From contig CAYWGD010000006.1 of assembly GCA_964457335.1 (NCBI GenBank), forward strand, positions 1 through 64,000: a stretch of DNA of 64,000 bases. Direction: 5' to 3'. Source of the stretch: CAJBVW01 sp964457335 (GTDB lineage Bacteria; Myxococcota_A; UBA796; SXON01). Under the pieces are notes generated by a model that saw only the letters and a program-made list of their open reading frames with translations, made no database searches and was not told where the DNA came from. Made by a program: the position numbers and the translations under genes. Shown in pieces: positions 40,107 to 47,370 of this stretch; the first letter of the stretch is position 1; each line of letters opens with the position of its first letter.

Positions 40107-40153
40107 TTCTTCTTGGGGCAGGGGGGCTCCGCCCCCCCGCAACGCCCCCCCCG
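40107..40153 (+). repeat. GC-rich dispersed repeat between genes
   Basis: TTCTTCTTGGGGCAGGGGGG, then CTCCGCCCCCCCGCAACGCCCC. It lies in the gap between the AhpD-like gene (3' side) and the kinase gene start. Same family as the copies at 6316, 30135 and 33928. Confidence 0.8.
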
Positions 40154-40187
40154 TCGTGCGGAGGAGCCTCCCACCGCCCCGGGAGGG

Positions 40188-40673
40188 CTAACCGCGCGCC
40201 TCGGCCACCATCACGATCGAGCGGGCCCCCAGCGCGAGCTGCCGGGTGGCGGCGTTGAGCCGGTTCCACACGTTGACGGTGGCGATCCCGACGAGCAGCG
40301 CCGCGAGCGCCTGCTCGTCGTAGTGCCGGGCCGCTTCCGCCCAGACGTCGTCGGGGACCGGGTCGGCACGGTCGCTCAGCCGGGTGACGGACTCGGTGAG
40401 CGCGAGGGCCGCGCGCTCCGCGTCCGTGAAGAACGGCGCCTCCCGCCACGCCGCGACGGCGAAGATCCGCTCGTCGGTCTCGCCCAGCTTCTTGAGCTCG
40501 CGCGGGTGGAGGTCGACGCAGAAGCTGCAGCCGTTGATCTGGCTCGCGCGCAGGTGCACGAGGGCGAGCGTGCGCGGGGGGACGCCGCGGCCCTCGGCAG
40601 ACTTGCCCAGGGCGACGAGGGCCTGCATCGCCTCGGGGAGGACGAAGGCCGGGTTCTTCATTCGAGCGTGCAT
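40188..40673 (-). CDS. Carboxymuconolactone decarboxylase/AhpD-like protein
   Basis: A 161-aa AhpD-fold protein. The redox CxxC is in INGCSFCVDLHPREL with the following His. LALVHLRASQ before it and VWNRLNAATRQLALG near the C-terminus are typical. Start ATG 40673 has AAGGAGG seven bases upstream. In many bacteria these COE-type genes are the targets of ECF41 sigma factors, and here an ECF41-like gene is divergent from it, with a matching promoter in front of each. Confidence 0.87.
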   Translation of the reverse strand: MHARMKNPAFVLPEAMQALVALGKSAEGRGVPPRTLALVHLRASQINGCSFCVDLHPRELKKLGETDERIFAVAAWREAPFFTDAERAALALTESVTRLSDRADPVPDDVWAEAARHYDEQALAALLVGIATVNVWNRLNAATRQLALGARSIVMVAEARG

Positions 40674-40707
40674 GAGACATCCTCCTTGTTCGGGGTCTCG
40701 ATCGCTT

Positions 40708-40734
40708 GACGGACGAGCCCCGGCGAACGTGACG
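40708..40734 (-). promoter_or_regulatory. ECF41-type promoter for the AhpD-like gene
   Basis: On the minus strand: CGTCACG (-35), 16-base spacer, CGTC (-10). The published ECF41 consensus is TGTCACA, 16 bases, CGTC. The -10 lies about 35 bp before the start codon, giving a short leader with AAGGAGG. Confidence 0.65.
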
Positions 40735-40744
40735 AGGAGGCGCC

Positions 40745-40771
40745 GGTCACATCGCGGCCGGCTCGTCCGTC
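40745..40771 (+). promoter_or_regulatory. ECF41-type promoter for the sigma factor gene (autoregulation)
   Basis: GGTCACA at 40745-40751, a 16-base spacer, then CGTC at 40768-40771. This fits the ECF41 consensus and implies that the sigma factor transcribes its own gene. The -10 abuts an ATG at 40772, which therefore would not be in the transcript; the true start is ATG 40790. Confidence 0.7.
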
Positions 40772-40789
40772 ATGCTAGGCGAGGCGGCG

Positions 40790-41659
40790 ATGAGCGAGCA
40801 CGACTGGCTGGCGGAGCGCGTGAAGGCGGACCAGGCCCACCTCCAGGGGGTCGCCTTCCGCATGCTCGGGTCTTTGAGCGAAGCGGAGGACGCCGTCCAG
40901 GAGGCGTGGCTGCGGCTGAGCCGCGCGGACACGCGCGGCGTCCAGAACGTGCGGGGGTGGCTCACCACCGTCGTCGCCCGGGTGTGCATCGACATGTTGC
41001 GGTCGCGCCGGTCGCGCCGCGAGGAGCTCGTGGGCGAGGACGTCCCCGAGCCGGTCGCCCACCTCGGGGACCACGCCGAGGCGGAGATGGCCCTCGCCGA
41101 CTCCGTCGGGCTCGCGCTGCTCGTGGTGCTCGAGACGCTGCCTCCCGCGGAGCGGATCGCGTTCGTGCTGCACGACCTGTTCGATCTGCCCTTCGAGGAG
41201 ATCGCCCCCATCGTGGACCGGACCCCGACCGCGGCCCGGCAGCTCGCGAGCCGCGCGCGACGCCGCGTCCACGGCGCGCAGCCGCCGGCCGACGCGGACC
41301 GCGACCGCCAGCGGGAGATCGTCGACGCCTACCTGGCTGCGGCGCGTGGGGGCGATCTCGACGGGCTCCTCGCGCTCCTCGACCCGGACCTCGTGATCCG
41401 CGGCGACCGCGAGGCCGTGTACGCGGGCGCGCCCCCCGACGTCCGCGCCGCGGAGGTCGTGGCGCGTCGGGCGATCGCCGGGGGCGCCCGGGCCGCGCGA
41501 GCCGTGCTCGTCAACGGCGCGCCGGGCGTGGTCGTGGCCCCGCGGGGGCACCTCCTCCTGGTGCTGGCGTTCCGGGTCGAGGGCGGGCGGATCGTGGAGA
41601 TCGAGGCGTTCGCGGGTCCGGAGCGGCTTCGGACGGTCGACCTGGCGGTGCTCGCGTAG
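40790..41659 (+). CDS. ECF sigma factor, ECF41 type with SnoaL-like C-terminal domain
   Basis: A 289-aa protein. Region 2 (VAFRMLGSLSEAEDAVQEAWL, NVRGWLTTVVARVCIDMLRSR), region 4 (LPPAERIAFVLHDLFDLPFE and a TPTAARQLASRARRRV recognition helix), then a C-terminal SnoaL-like domain (IVDAYLAAARGGDLDGLLAL to the end) that in ECF41 factors acts in place of an anti-sigma factor. I use ATG 40790 (GAGGCGG upstream) because the promoter's -10 element abuts the earlier ATG at 40772. The neighbouring AhpD-like gene is the expected target. Confidence 0.88.
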   Translation: MSEHDWLAERVKADQAHLQGVAFRMLGSLSEAEDAVQEAWLRLSRADTRGVQNVRGWLTTVVARVCIDMLRSRRSRREELVGEDVPEPVAHLGDHAEAEMALADSVGLALLVVLETLPPAERIAFVLHDLFDLPFEEIAPIVDRTPTAARQLASRARRRVHGAQPPADADRDRQREIVDAYLAAARGGDLDGLLALLDPDLVIRGDREAVYAGAPPDVRAAEVVARRAIAGGARAARAVLVNGAPGVVVAPRGHLLLVLAFRVEGGRIVEIEAFAGPERLRTVDLAVLA

Positions 41660-41710
41660 GCGCCCCGCAGCCTCCGACGCCCGCTCGCCGACCGGGTAGG
41701 CTCCCCGCAC

Positions 41711-42430
41711 ATGCTCCGCCGCGCGCCGCCGCCCACCTCCCTTCCCGCGCTCGAGGCCCGCGCGGCCACCCTGGCCGGCGTCTCCCTCGCCCGCCTCGCC
41801 GCGGAGCTCGGCGCGCAGGTGCCCGCCGACCTGCGGCGGGCCAAGGGATGGGCGGGCCAGCTCGTCGAGGCGGCGCTCGGCGCGGAGGGCGGCTCGAGCC
41901 CCGAGCCCGACTTCGCGGCGCTCGGGGTCGAGCTCAAGACGATCCCCGTCGGGCGGGACGGGTGCCCGCGCGAGTCGACGTTCGTGTGTACGGCGCCGAT
42001 CGAGGGCGCCTTCGAGGCGAGCTGGGAGACGTCCCGCGTGCGCCGGAAGCTCGCGCACGTGCTCTGGGTGCCCGTCGCGGGCGACCGGGGGGAGCCGCCC
42101 GGCGCGCGGACGATCGGCACGCCGCGGCTGTGGGTGCCCGACCCCGCCGAGGAGGCCGCGCTCGCGGAGGACTGGCTCCAGCTCTCCGAGCTGATCGCGG
42201 GCGGCGAGCTTCACCGGATCCACGGCGGCCTCGGCGCCGTCCTCCAGCTGCGCCCCAAGGGAGCGACCGCTGCCGACTACGCCTGGATGCTCGACGAGGA
42301 GGGGGACTGGGTGCGGTCCGTCCCGTTCGGGTTCTACCTGCGGGCGCGGTTCACGCGCGGGGTCGTGGCGGGTGGGGCCGGGCGCCCTGCGGGGGCGGGG
42401 GCGCCTGACACTCGAGCCGCATCATCGTGA
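41711..42430 (+). CDS. mutH: DNA mismatch repair endonuclease MutH
   Basis: A 239-aa protein that aligns along its whole length with E. coli MutH (229 aa): AKGWAGQLVEAALGAEGGS, PEPDFAALGVELKTIPVGRD, STFVCTAPIEG, WETSRVRRKLAHVLWVPV, LQLRPKGA, and a C-terminal VPFGFYLRARFT. Catalytic residues are conserved with an offset of three: Glu53, Asp67, Glu74, Lys76. MutH nicks the unmethylated strand at hemimethylated GATC after MutS/MutL signalling. It is best known from Gammaproteobacteria with Dam; no dam, mutS or mutL is in the window. The last 20 residues are a Gly/Ala extension. Confidence 0.9.
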   Translation: MLRRAPPPTSLPALEARAATLAGVSLARLAAELGAQVPADLRRAKGWAGQLVEAALGAEGGSSPEPDFAALGVELKTIPVGRDGCPRESTFVCTAPIEGAFEASWETSRVRRKLAHVLWVPVAGDRGEPPGARTIGTPRLWVPDPAEEAALAEDWLQLSELIAGGELHRIHGGLGAVLQLRPKGATAADYAWMLDEEGDWVRSVPFGFYLRARFTRGVVAGGAGRPAGAGAPDTRAASS

Positions 42431-42449
42431 CGCCCCCGGGTGCGCCTGC

Positions 42450-43070
42450 TCACGCGGGCCCGGCCCAGAGGTCCAACGCAGCGTGCGCCGGCCACCAGGC
42501 GTCCTGGTAGGCGCTCCGCACCGGTTCGGGGAGGCGGCCGAGGATGGACGCCGTCCTCTCCGGGCTGGCGCCGTCCAGGAGCCAGGGGAGGATCCGCGGC
42601 GCGTCGGGGCCGATGCGCGCGCTGTGCGCCTCGCCGAAGCGCTGCCACTGCGCCGCGGTGACCGTCGCGTCGACGAGCGCCAGCACGTCCCGCTCCTCGT
42701 GATCGAGGTGCGCGGTGAGCGCGGCGGCGAGGGCCTCCGCGAGCTCCACGAGCCGTTCCCGGGGCGCGCGCCCGGCCAACGCCGCGTCGATGGAGGCGAG
42801 CAGCGGGTCGATGGCGGCGTGCTCGGCCTGCATCGCGTCGAGCAGGGCCAGCTCCCGCGCCCGGCCGGCGACAGCCTCCCGCATCACCGGCCACAGGACC
42901 TCGTCCTCGACCGTGTGGTGCGCGTGCAGCGCCTTCTCGAAGAGCTCCCAGCCCACGGCGGCGCTCGACACGCCGCGCTCGCTGGCGGCCGCCCGGGCCA
43001 GGCTCGAGAGCTCCCGCCGGAGCGCGTCGTGCATCGTGTACATCATCGTGAGATCGTGTTTCTCGTTCAT
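42450..43070 (-). CDS. Hemerythrin domain protein
   Basis: A 206-aa four-helix protein with di-iron ligands: His in MTMHDALRREL, ALHAHHTVEDEVLWPVM, MQAEHAAIDP, and AHLDHEERDVLALV. The spacing fits an HHE cation-binding domain. A non-heme di-iron site binding oxygen or sensing redox state is expected. The C-terminal 60 residues (PRILPWLLDGASPE onward) are helical and not part of the core. It is convergent with mutH (19-bp gap). Confidence 0.85.
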   Translation of the reverse strand: MNEKHDLTMMYTMHDALRRELSSLARAAASERGVSSAAVGWELFEKALHAHHTVEDEVLWPVMREAVAGRARELALLDAMQAEHAAIDPLLASIDAALAGRAPRERLVELAEALAAALTAHLDHEERDVLALVDATVTAAQWQRFGEAHSARIGPDAPRILPWLLDGASPERTASILGRLPEPVRSAYQDAWWPAHAALDLWAGPA

Positions 43071-43167
43071 GGCATCCTCGCGTGGGGTTCACCCGGGATG
43101 ACGGAGCGCCGGAGGAAAATGTGACGTCCGGCACCCCGGAACCGTCCGACGGGACTAAACGGACCCC

Positions 43168-43764
43168 GTGACCACGTCGATCGCCCTCGCAGCTGGCGCC
43201 TTCACCTGGACCTTCCTGGAGTACCTGCTCCATCGGTTCGTGTTCCACGAGCGCAGGCTCGGCGCGGGCCTGGCGCGCGAACATCTCGAGCACCATGCCA
43301 GGGTCGATTGGTTCGTCCCGATGGCCCGCAAGCTCCTCCTCGCGGCGGGGGTCCTCGCCGCGGTGGCGCTCGTGGCCGTGCCGCTCTTGGGGTGGGGGCC
43401 CGGGGTCGGGTTCGCGAGCGGCGTCGCGGGCGGTTGGGTGGCCTACGAGGGGATCCACCGGGCCATCCACGTGTGGCCGCCCCGCACCGCGTACGGACGT
43501 TGGGCCCGCCGGCACCACCTGCACCACCACTTCGCCGATCCCCGGCGCAACCACGGCGTCTCCTCCCCGCTGTGGGATCACGTCTTCCGCACGTTCACCC
43601 CCGTGTCGCGGGTGACCATCCCCGCGCGCTCGGCGACGAAGCTCCCGTGGCTGCTCGACGGGGACGCCGTGCGTCCCGACCTCACAAGCACGTACGTGGT
43701 GGCGTCCCGGCGCGACCACCCGCCCGGTTCCTCGGTGGCGGCACGGTCTCAGCTCGACGGATGA
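43168..43764 (+). CDS. Fatty acid hydroxylase superfamily membrane protein (small)
   Basis: A 198-aa protein from GTG 43168 with four TM-like segments and the histidine clusters of the family: HRFVFH, HLEHH, HRAIH, RRHHLHHHF and NHGVSSPLWD. These bind a di-iron centre. It resembles beta-carotene hydroxylase/fatty acid 2-hydroxylase relatives. Substrate not predictable. The C-terminal tail after residue 160 is soluble. Confidence 0.82.
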   Translation: MTTSIALAAGAFTWTFLEYLLHRFVFHERRLGAGLAREHLEHHARVDWFVPMARKLLLAAGVLAAVALVAVPLLGWGPGVGFASGVAGGWVAYEGIHRAIHVWPPRTAYGRWARRHHLHHHFADPRRNHGVSSPLWDHVFRTFTPVSRVTIPARSATKLPWLLDGDAVRPDLTSTYVVASRRDHPPGSSVAARSQLDG

Positions 43765-43821
43765 CGGTCACGGGCTCCGGCGGTTGCCGCGCGGTAGGCT
43801 TCGCCGGTCGCAAGGGGCACC

Positions 43822-44376
43822 ATGGCACGGATCGTCGGTCTCGCGGGCAGCCTCCGGAAGGCGTCGTACAACGCGGCGCTCCTGCGCGCGGCCGCGGCGT
43901 GCGCCCCCGCGGGCACGGAGGTGGACATCGCCTCCATCGCGGGGATCCCGCTCTACGACGGCGACCTGGAGAGCGCTGAAGGTGTGCCGGGCGCGGTCAC
44001 GGAGCTGAAGGAGCGCATCGCCACGGCGGACGGCCTCCTCCTCGTCACCCCCGAGTACAACCACTCGATCCCGGGCGTCTTCAAGAACGCGATCGACTGG
44101 TTGTCGCGCCCGGGCAAGGACATCCCCCGCGTGTTCGGCGACAAGCCAGTGGCGATCATCGGCGCGACGCCGGGCGCCGGCGGCACGCGCTCCTCGCAGA
44201 CCGCCTGGCTGCCGGTGCTCCGGTCGCTCGGCACGCGCACCTGGGCGGGCCGGCAGCTCTACGTCTCCGGCGCCGGGCAGGCCTTCGATGCCGAGGGCCG
44301 GCTCGTCGACGAGAAGGTCGGGCGGCTCCTCGCGGAGTTCATGGCCGGCTTCGCGGCGTTCGTGTCGAGGGGGTGA
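43822..44376 (+). CDS. NADPH-dependent FMN reductase
   Basis: A 184-aa flavodoxin-fold protein. GLAGSLRKASYNAALLRAA binds the FMN phosphate; TPEYNHSIPGVFKNAIDWLSR and GATPGAGGTRSSQ are family hallmarks. It reduces FMN or quinones with NAD(P)H in the cytosol. It follows the hydroxylase gene with a 57-bp gap on the same strand, and could supply electrons, but that is a guess. Confidence 0.9.
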   Translation: MARIVGLAGSLRKASYNAALLRAAAACAPAGTEVDIASIAGIPLYDGDLESAEGVPGAVTELKERIATADGLLLVTPEYNHSIPGVFKNAIDWLSRPGKDIPRVFGDKPVAIIGATPGAGGTRSSQTAWLPVLRSLGTRTWAGRQLYVSGAGQAFDAEGRLVDEKVGRLLAEFMAGFAAFVSRG

Positions 44377-44453
44377 GCGCCGCTGGCGGCATGGGGCGTG
44401 GGAGCCAGGCCTTTACGACGCTACCTGACCCGCGCATCCGCAAGATCGGGCCG

Positions 44454-46307
44454 TCAGTCGGCGTCGGGGAAGTACCAGACGGCCCCGGCGCCGCCCATGT
44501 CGTCCGTGGCGTACTGCGGGGAGCCGACGACGAGCTCCGGTGACCCGTCCCCGTCGGCATCTCCGCTCGACACGGTGGTCCCGAAGATGTCGTACTCGCC
44601 CACGCCGGTCCAGGCCGCGTCCGACGTGGTGAGCGCGCCGGACGGGATCGGCCCGCGGAACAGGTACACGGCCCCGCGGTGGGCTCCGTAGCCACCCTCG
44701 GACATCGCGCTCACCAGCATGTCGTCGCGGCCGTCGCCGTCCGCGTCCCCCACGCGCGACATGCCCATGCCGGCGCTGTCGTAGGGCGCGCCGGTGAGAT
44801 CGGCGTCCGCCTGGGCGGCGGAGCTCGCTGTCGGGAGGCCGAGGAACACGTAGACGGCGCCCGCCTGCATCCCGCCGTCCCGGTTGTCGTACGCGCCCAC
44901 GACGAAGTCACCGAGGCCGTCCCCGTTCGTGTCGCCGAGGGCGGCGACGTCGCAACCGAAGTGGCTCTCCGCGTTCTCGCCCACGATGATCGCGTCGGCC
45001 TCCGACGAGCCGAGGTCGCTGGGCCCACCCCCGAGGAACACGTAGGCCGCGCCGTAGCCCTCGGCGCCGAGGTGCGCCGTCGCCACCCAGTCGCCGAGGC
45101 CGTCGCCGTCGATGTCGCCCAGGCCGTCGATCGCCGTGCCGAAGGCGGTGGAGGGCTCGTCCGAGGTCACGGCGACATCGGCGTCCGCGAGCGGGACGGT
45201 CCCGACGAAGGTGGCGCCGAGGAACACCCCGACACGGCCGCTCGAGCTCACGAGCGCGTCGGGCACGCCGTCCCCGTCGACGTCCCCCGCCGCGGCGACG
45301 TCCATGCCGCACTGCGCGAGCTCGTCCGAGCAGGTCACGGTCGCGTCGGCGGTGTCGGCCGTCGTGTCGGAGAGATCGCCCCGGAAGAAGTACGCGGCGC
45401 CCACGTACGTGGACCAGCCGTCGGGGCGCCGCGAGGCCCCCACGAGGACGTCATCCTTGCCGTCGAGGTCGGTGTCCCCGACGATGGCCACCGCGCCCCC
45501 GAACCCGCCCGCGGTCACGTCGCCGACGATCGTGTGGTCGGCGGTGTCGAGGGTCTCGGCCCCGATCGGGCCGTGGAAGACGTACAGCGTGCCGGGCGGT
45601 GACGTCCAGGAGCCCGCGTGGCGCGCGCCGACGAGGAGGTCGTCGCGCCCGTCGCCGTCGACGTCCCCCGCGAGGGACAGCGCGCTCCCGAGGTAGGCGT
45701 TGATCGCGTCCCCCGTGAGGGTCATCGTCGCATCGTCGGTGGTGCTGGAGCCGCCCCAGCCGCATCCGGCCGCGTCGCCGCTGCAGTCGTTGTCGAGGCC
45801 GTCCCCGCACACCTCGACGGCGCCCGGGTTGACGGCCGGCGCCGCATCGTCGCAGTCGCCGACGCACACCGTGTACCCGTCGCCGTCGGCGTCCAGGCCC
45901 TCGTCGACGGAGCCGTCGCAATCGTTGTCGCGTTCGTCGCAGGTCTCGGCCGCGGAGGGGAACACCGCGGGGTCGGCGTCGTCGCAGTCGGCGTCGGACC
46001 TGCTGGTGCCGGCTTCGCACGCGCAGGCCTCGATGGCTTCGCCGGGCGCGCCGTACCCGTCGCCGTCGGCGTCCGGGTAGCAGGCGATCCGCGTCCCCTC
46101 GTCGATGTCGCCGTCGCAGTCCTCGTCCCGCTCGTCGCACGTCTCGGTCGCGTCCGGGTGGACGTCGGCCTGCGCGTCGTCGCAGTCCTCGTCCGTCGGG
46201 TAGCCGTCGGCATCGAGGTCGTCGGCGGGGAGGGGGGCCGTGTCCCCGGAGTCGGGGATCTCGGACGGCTTTTCATGGGCTCGGCAGGCGAGCAGGAGGA
46301 ACAACAT
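44454..46307 (-). CDS. Lipoprotein with MopE-type repeats and FG-GAP propeller
   Basis: A 617-aa protein from ATG 46307 (signal MLFLLLAC). An open frame extends 12 codons upstream, and the Shine-Dalgarno-like GAGGAG touches this ATG, so the start is not certain. MopE-like repeats (about 28-180; DEDCDDAQADVHPDATETCD type) are followed by an FG-GAP propeller with DxDGDGxxD loops (VDGDGRDDLLVGA, LDGKDDVLVGAS, INGDGLGDFVVGA type) to the end. It lacks the lamin-tail domain of the larger protein at 30-33 kb. Probably a Ca-binding surface protein. Confidence 0.82.
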   Translation of the reverse strand: MLFLLLACRAHEKPSEIPDSGDTAPLPADDLDADGYPTDEDCDDAQADVHPDATETCDERDEDCDGDIDEGTRIACYPDADGDGYGAPGEAIEACACEAGTSRSDADCDDADPAVFPSAAETCDERDNDCDGSVDEGLDADGDGYTVCVGDCDDAAPAVNPGAVEVCGDGLDNDCSGDAAGCGWGGSSTTDDATMTLTGDAINAYLGSALSLAGDVDGDGRDDLLVGARHAGSWTSPPGTLYVFHGPIGAETLDTADHTIVGDVTAGGFGGAVAIVGDTDLDGKDDVLVGASRRPDGWSTYVGAAYFFRGDLSDTTADTADATVTCSDELAQCGMDVAAAGDVDGDGVPDALVSSSGRVGVFLGATFVGTVPLADADVAVTSDEPSTAFGTAIDGLGDIDGDGLGDWVATAHLGAEGYGAAYVFLGGGPSDLGSSEADAIIVGENAESHFGCDVAALGDTNGDGLGDFVVGAYDNRDGGMQAGAVYVFLGLPTASSAAQADADLTGAPYDSAGMGMSRVGDADGDGRDDMLVSAMSEGGYGAHRGAVYLFRGPIPSGALTTSDAAWTGVGEYDIFGTTVSSGDADGDGSPELVVGSPQYATDDMGGAGAVWYFPDAD

Positions 46308-46432
46308 CTCCTCACCATACGGGGTGCGGGGCCGGTTGACCACCGTGTCGTGCGGGCGCCTCGTCCTCGGCGATCGCTCACCCCCTGCGCGCCTTGCTTT
46401 CGCTCACCAGGAACCGGCAGGCCCGCCGTGGA

Positions 46433-46460
46433 GGGCTTGCCCGCGAAACCGGGGATGGTG
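46433..46460 (+). repeat. 28-bp direct repeat, left copy
   Basis: Begins GGGCTTGCCCGCGAAACC and ends GGGGATGGTG, identical to 47160-47187. Similarity extends to both sides (GCCCGCC before, GGGGTGCG and GGCCGAGGG after), about 70 bp in all. The two copies flank the zinc-finger/RHH cassette. Confidence 0.9.
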
Positions 46461-46513
46461 GGGGTGCGAGGGGGTGAGGAGGCCGAGGGCTCGGATGCTC
46501 GGGCGGTGAGTCG

Positions 46514-46933
46514 CTACCCCGTCCGCCGCTGGGGCGAGAGCGCGTGCGCGCGGAGGTACTCGCTCCTCGACGTAGCTCCGCGGAGCTGGTCGAGCTCGCG
46601 AAGTTCGCGCTCGGACAGCTTGACCTGGACCGTGCAGGTCCGGGGCTCCTGGGGCTTTCGACCCGGACGCCTGGCCTCGGGGATCTCCTCCCCGAAGGCC
46701 TCGCGCCAAGCGGCGCGGATCCGGGCCTCGTTTCGGGCGGCCTGCGCCTGGTCGCTGAACGCGAACGGGCGGGCGCCGTCCTCGGCCCGGCAGTCTGCGG
46801 CGCACTCCCAGGTCTCCAGCCGGACGGTCACCAGCCGATCCCCGCGCTTCACGCGCGTCGGGATCCGGACGGAGCGCGCTGGCCTGTCGCAGTACGGGCA
46901 GGTTCGAACGGGATCGCTCACGGGTTCACCCAC
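46514..46933 (-). CDS. Zinc-finger plus ribbon-helix-helix protein (antitoxin-like)
   Basis: A 139-aa protein from GTG 46933. The N-terminus has a CPYC...CAADC zinc site in a short beta domain like the YgiT/MqsA finger (VSDPVRTCPYCDRPARSVRI, RLETWECAADC). The C-terminus has an RHH-like segment (TCTVQVKLSERELRELDQLR, SRSEYLRAHAL) for DNA binding. Finger plus DNA-binding domain is the layout of MqsA-type antitoxins, but there the second domain is a HTH. It overlaps the small ORF upstream by 8 bp. Flanked by the 28-bp direct repeats. Confidence 0.6.
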   Translation of the reverse strand: MGEPVSDPVRTCPYCDRPARSVRIPTRVKRGDRLVTVRLETWECAADCRAEDGARPFAFSDQAQAARNEARIRAAWREAFGEEIPEARRPGRKPQEPRTCTVQVKLSERELRELDQLRGATSRSEYLRAHALSPQRRTG

Positions 46934-47054
46934 GGTGGAAGCTCACGACGATGATTGGCCCGCACTCGCACATGCGGACCCAGATCCATGGCTCGTCCGC
47001 ATCGAGAGCGCGGTCGAGGCGCGCGAGGAAGGACGCAGCGAGGGAGGGAGGCAC
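46926..47054 (-). CDS. Small ORF overlapping the zinc-finger/RHH gene
   Basis: A 42-aa frame from GTG 47054 (a GTG at 47072 would give 48 aa). It encodes PPSLAASFLARLDRALDADE followed by PWIWVRMCECG and a short tail. About 80 % of third codon positions are G or C, as expected for coding DNA here. Its TGA overlaps the next start by 8 bp, which suggests coupling. It has no known family. If the downstream gene is an antitoxin, this would be the first partner to test; otherwise it may be a leader peptide. Confidence 0.4.
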   Translation of the reverse strand: MPPSLAASFLARLDRALDADEPWIWVRMCECGPIIVVSFHRG

Positions 47055-47159
47055 GGCACCCCAATAGCACACTCACGCTTTCGGGGCGGGCGCGTCCGAG
47101 ACCGACGAGCCACGGTTTCGCGTCCGAGGGCTAGCAGGCCCCCTGCGGCCCGCCCCGCG

Positions 47160-47187
47160 GGGCTTGCCCGCGAAACCGGGGATGGTG
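47160..47187 (+). repeat. 28-bp direct repeat, right copy
   Basis: Identical to 46433-46460 and in the same orientation, 727 bp apart. The region 47188-47370, between this copy and the stop of the large TIR gene, holds no convincing gene. Confidence 0.9.
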
Positions 47188-47370
47188 CGCGGTGGAGGGG
47201 GTGCGGGGGCCGAGGGGGCGGATGTCAGCAAGGTAGGACGCGCTCTACAGCGGGGTGTGCCCGGTGAATGCGCCCGCTTCGTGTCGGAGGTGTAGACTTG
47301 GGCCGCGCCCACGCCCGTGCGCCTGAGCGCTGATCGGTCGCGCCGGTGCCGCGGGGTCATCCCAGTCGAT

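Noticed and set aside
40772..40790. ATG 40772 as the ECF41 sigma factor start
   Set aside because: It directly abuts the -10 element of the predicted promoter and lacks a ribosome binding site; ATG 40790 has GAGGCGG.
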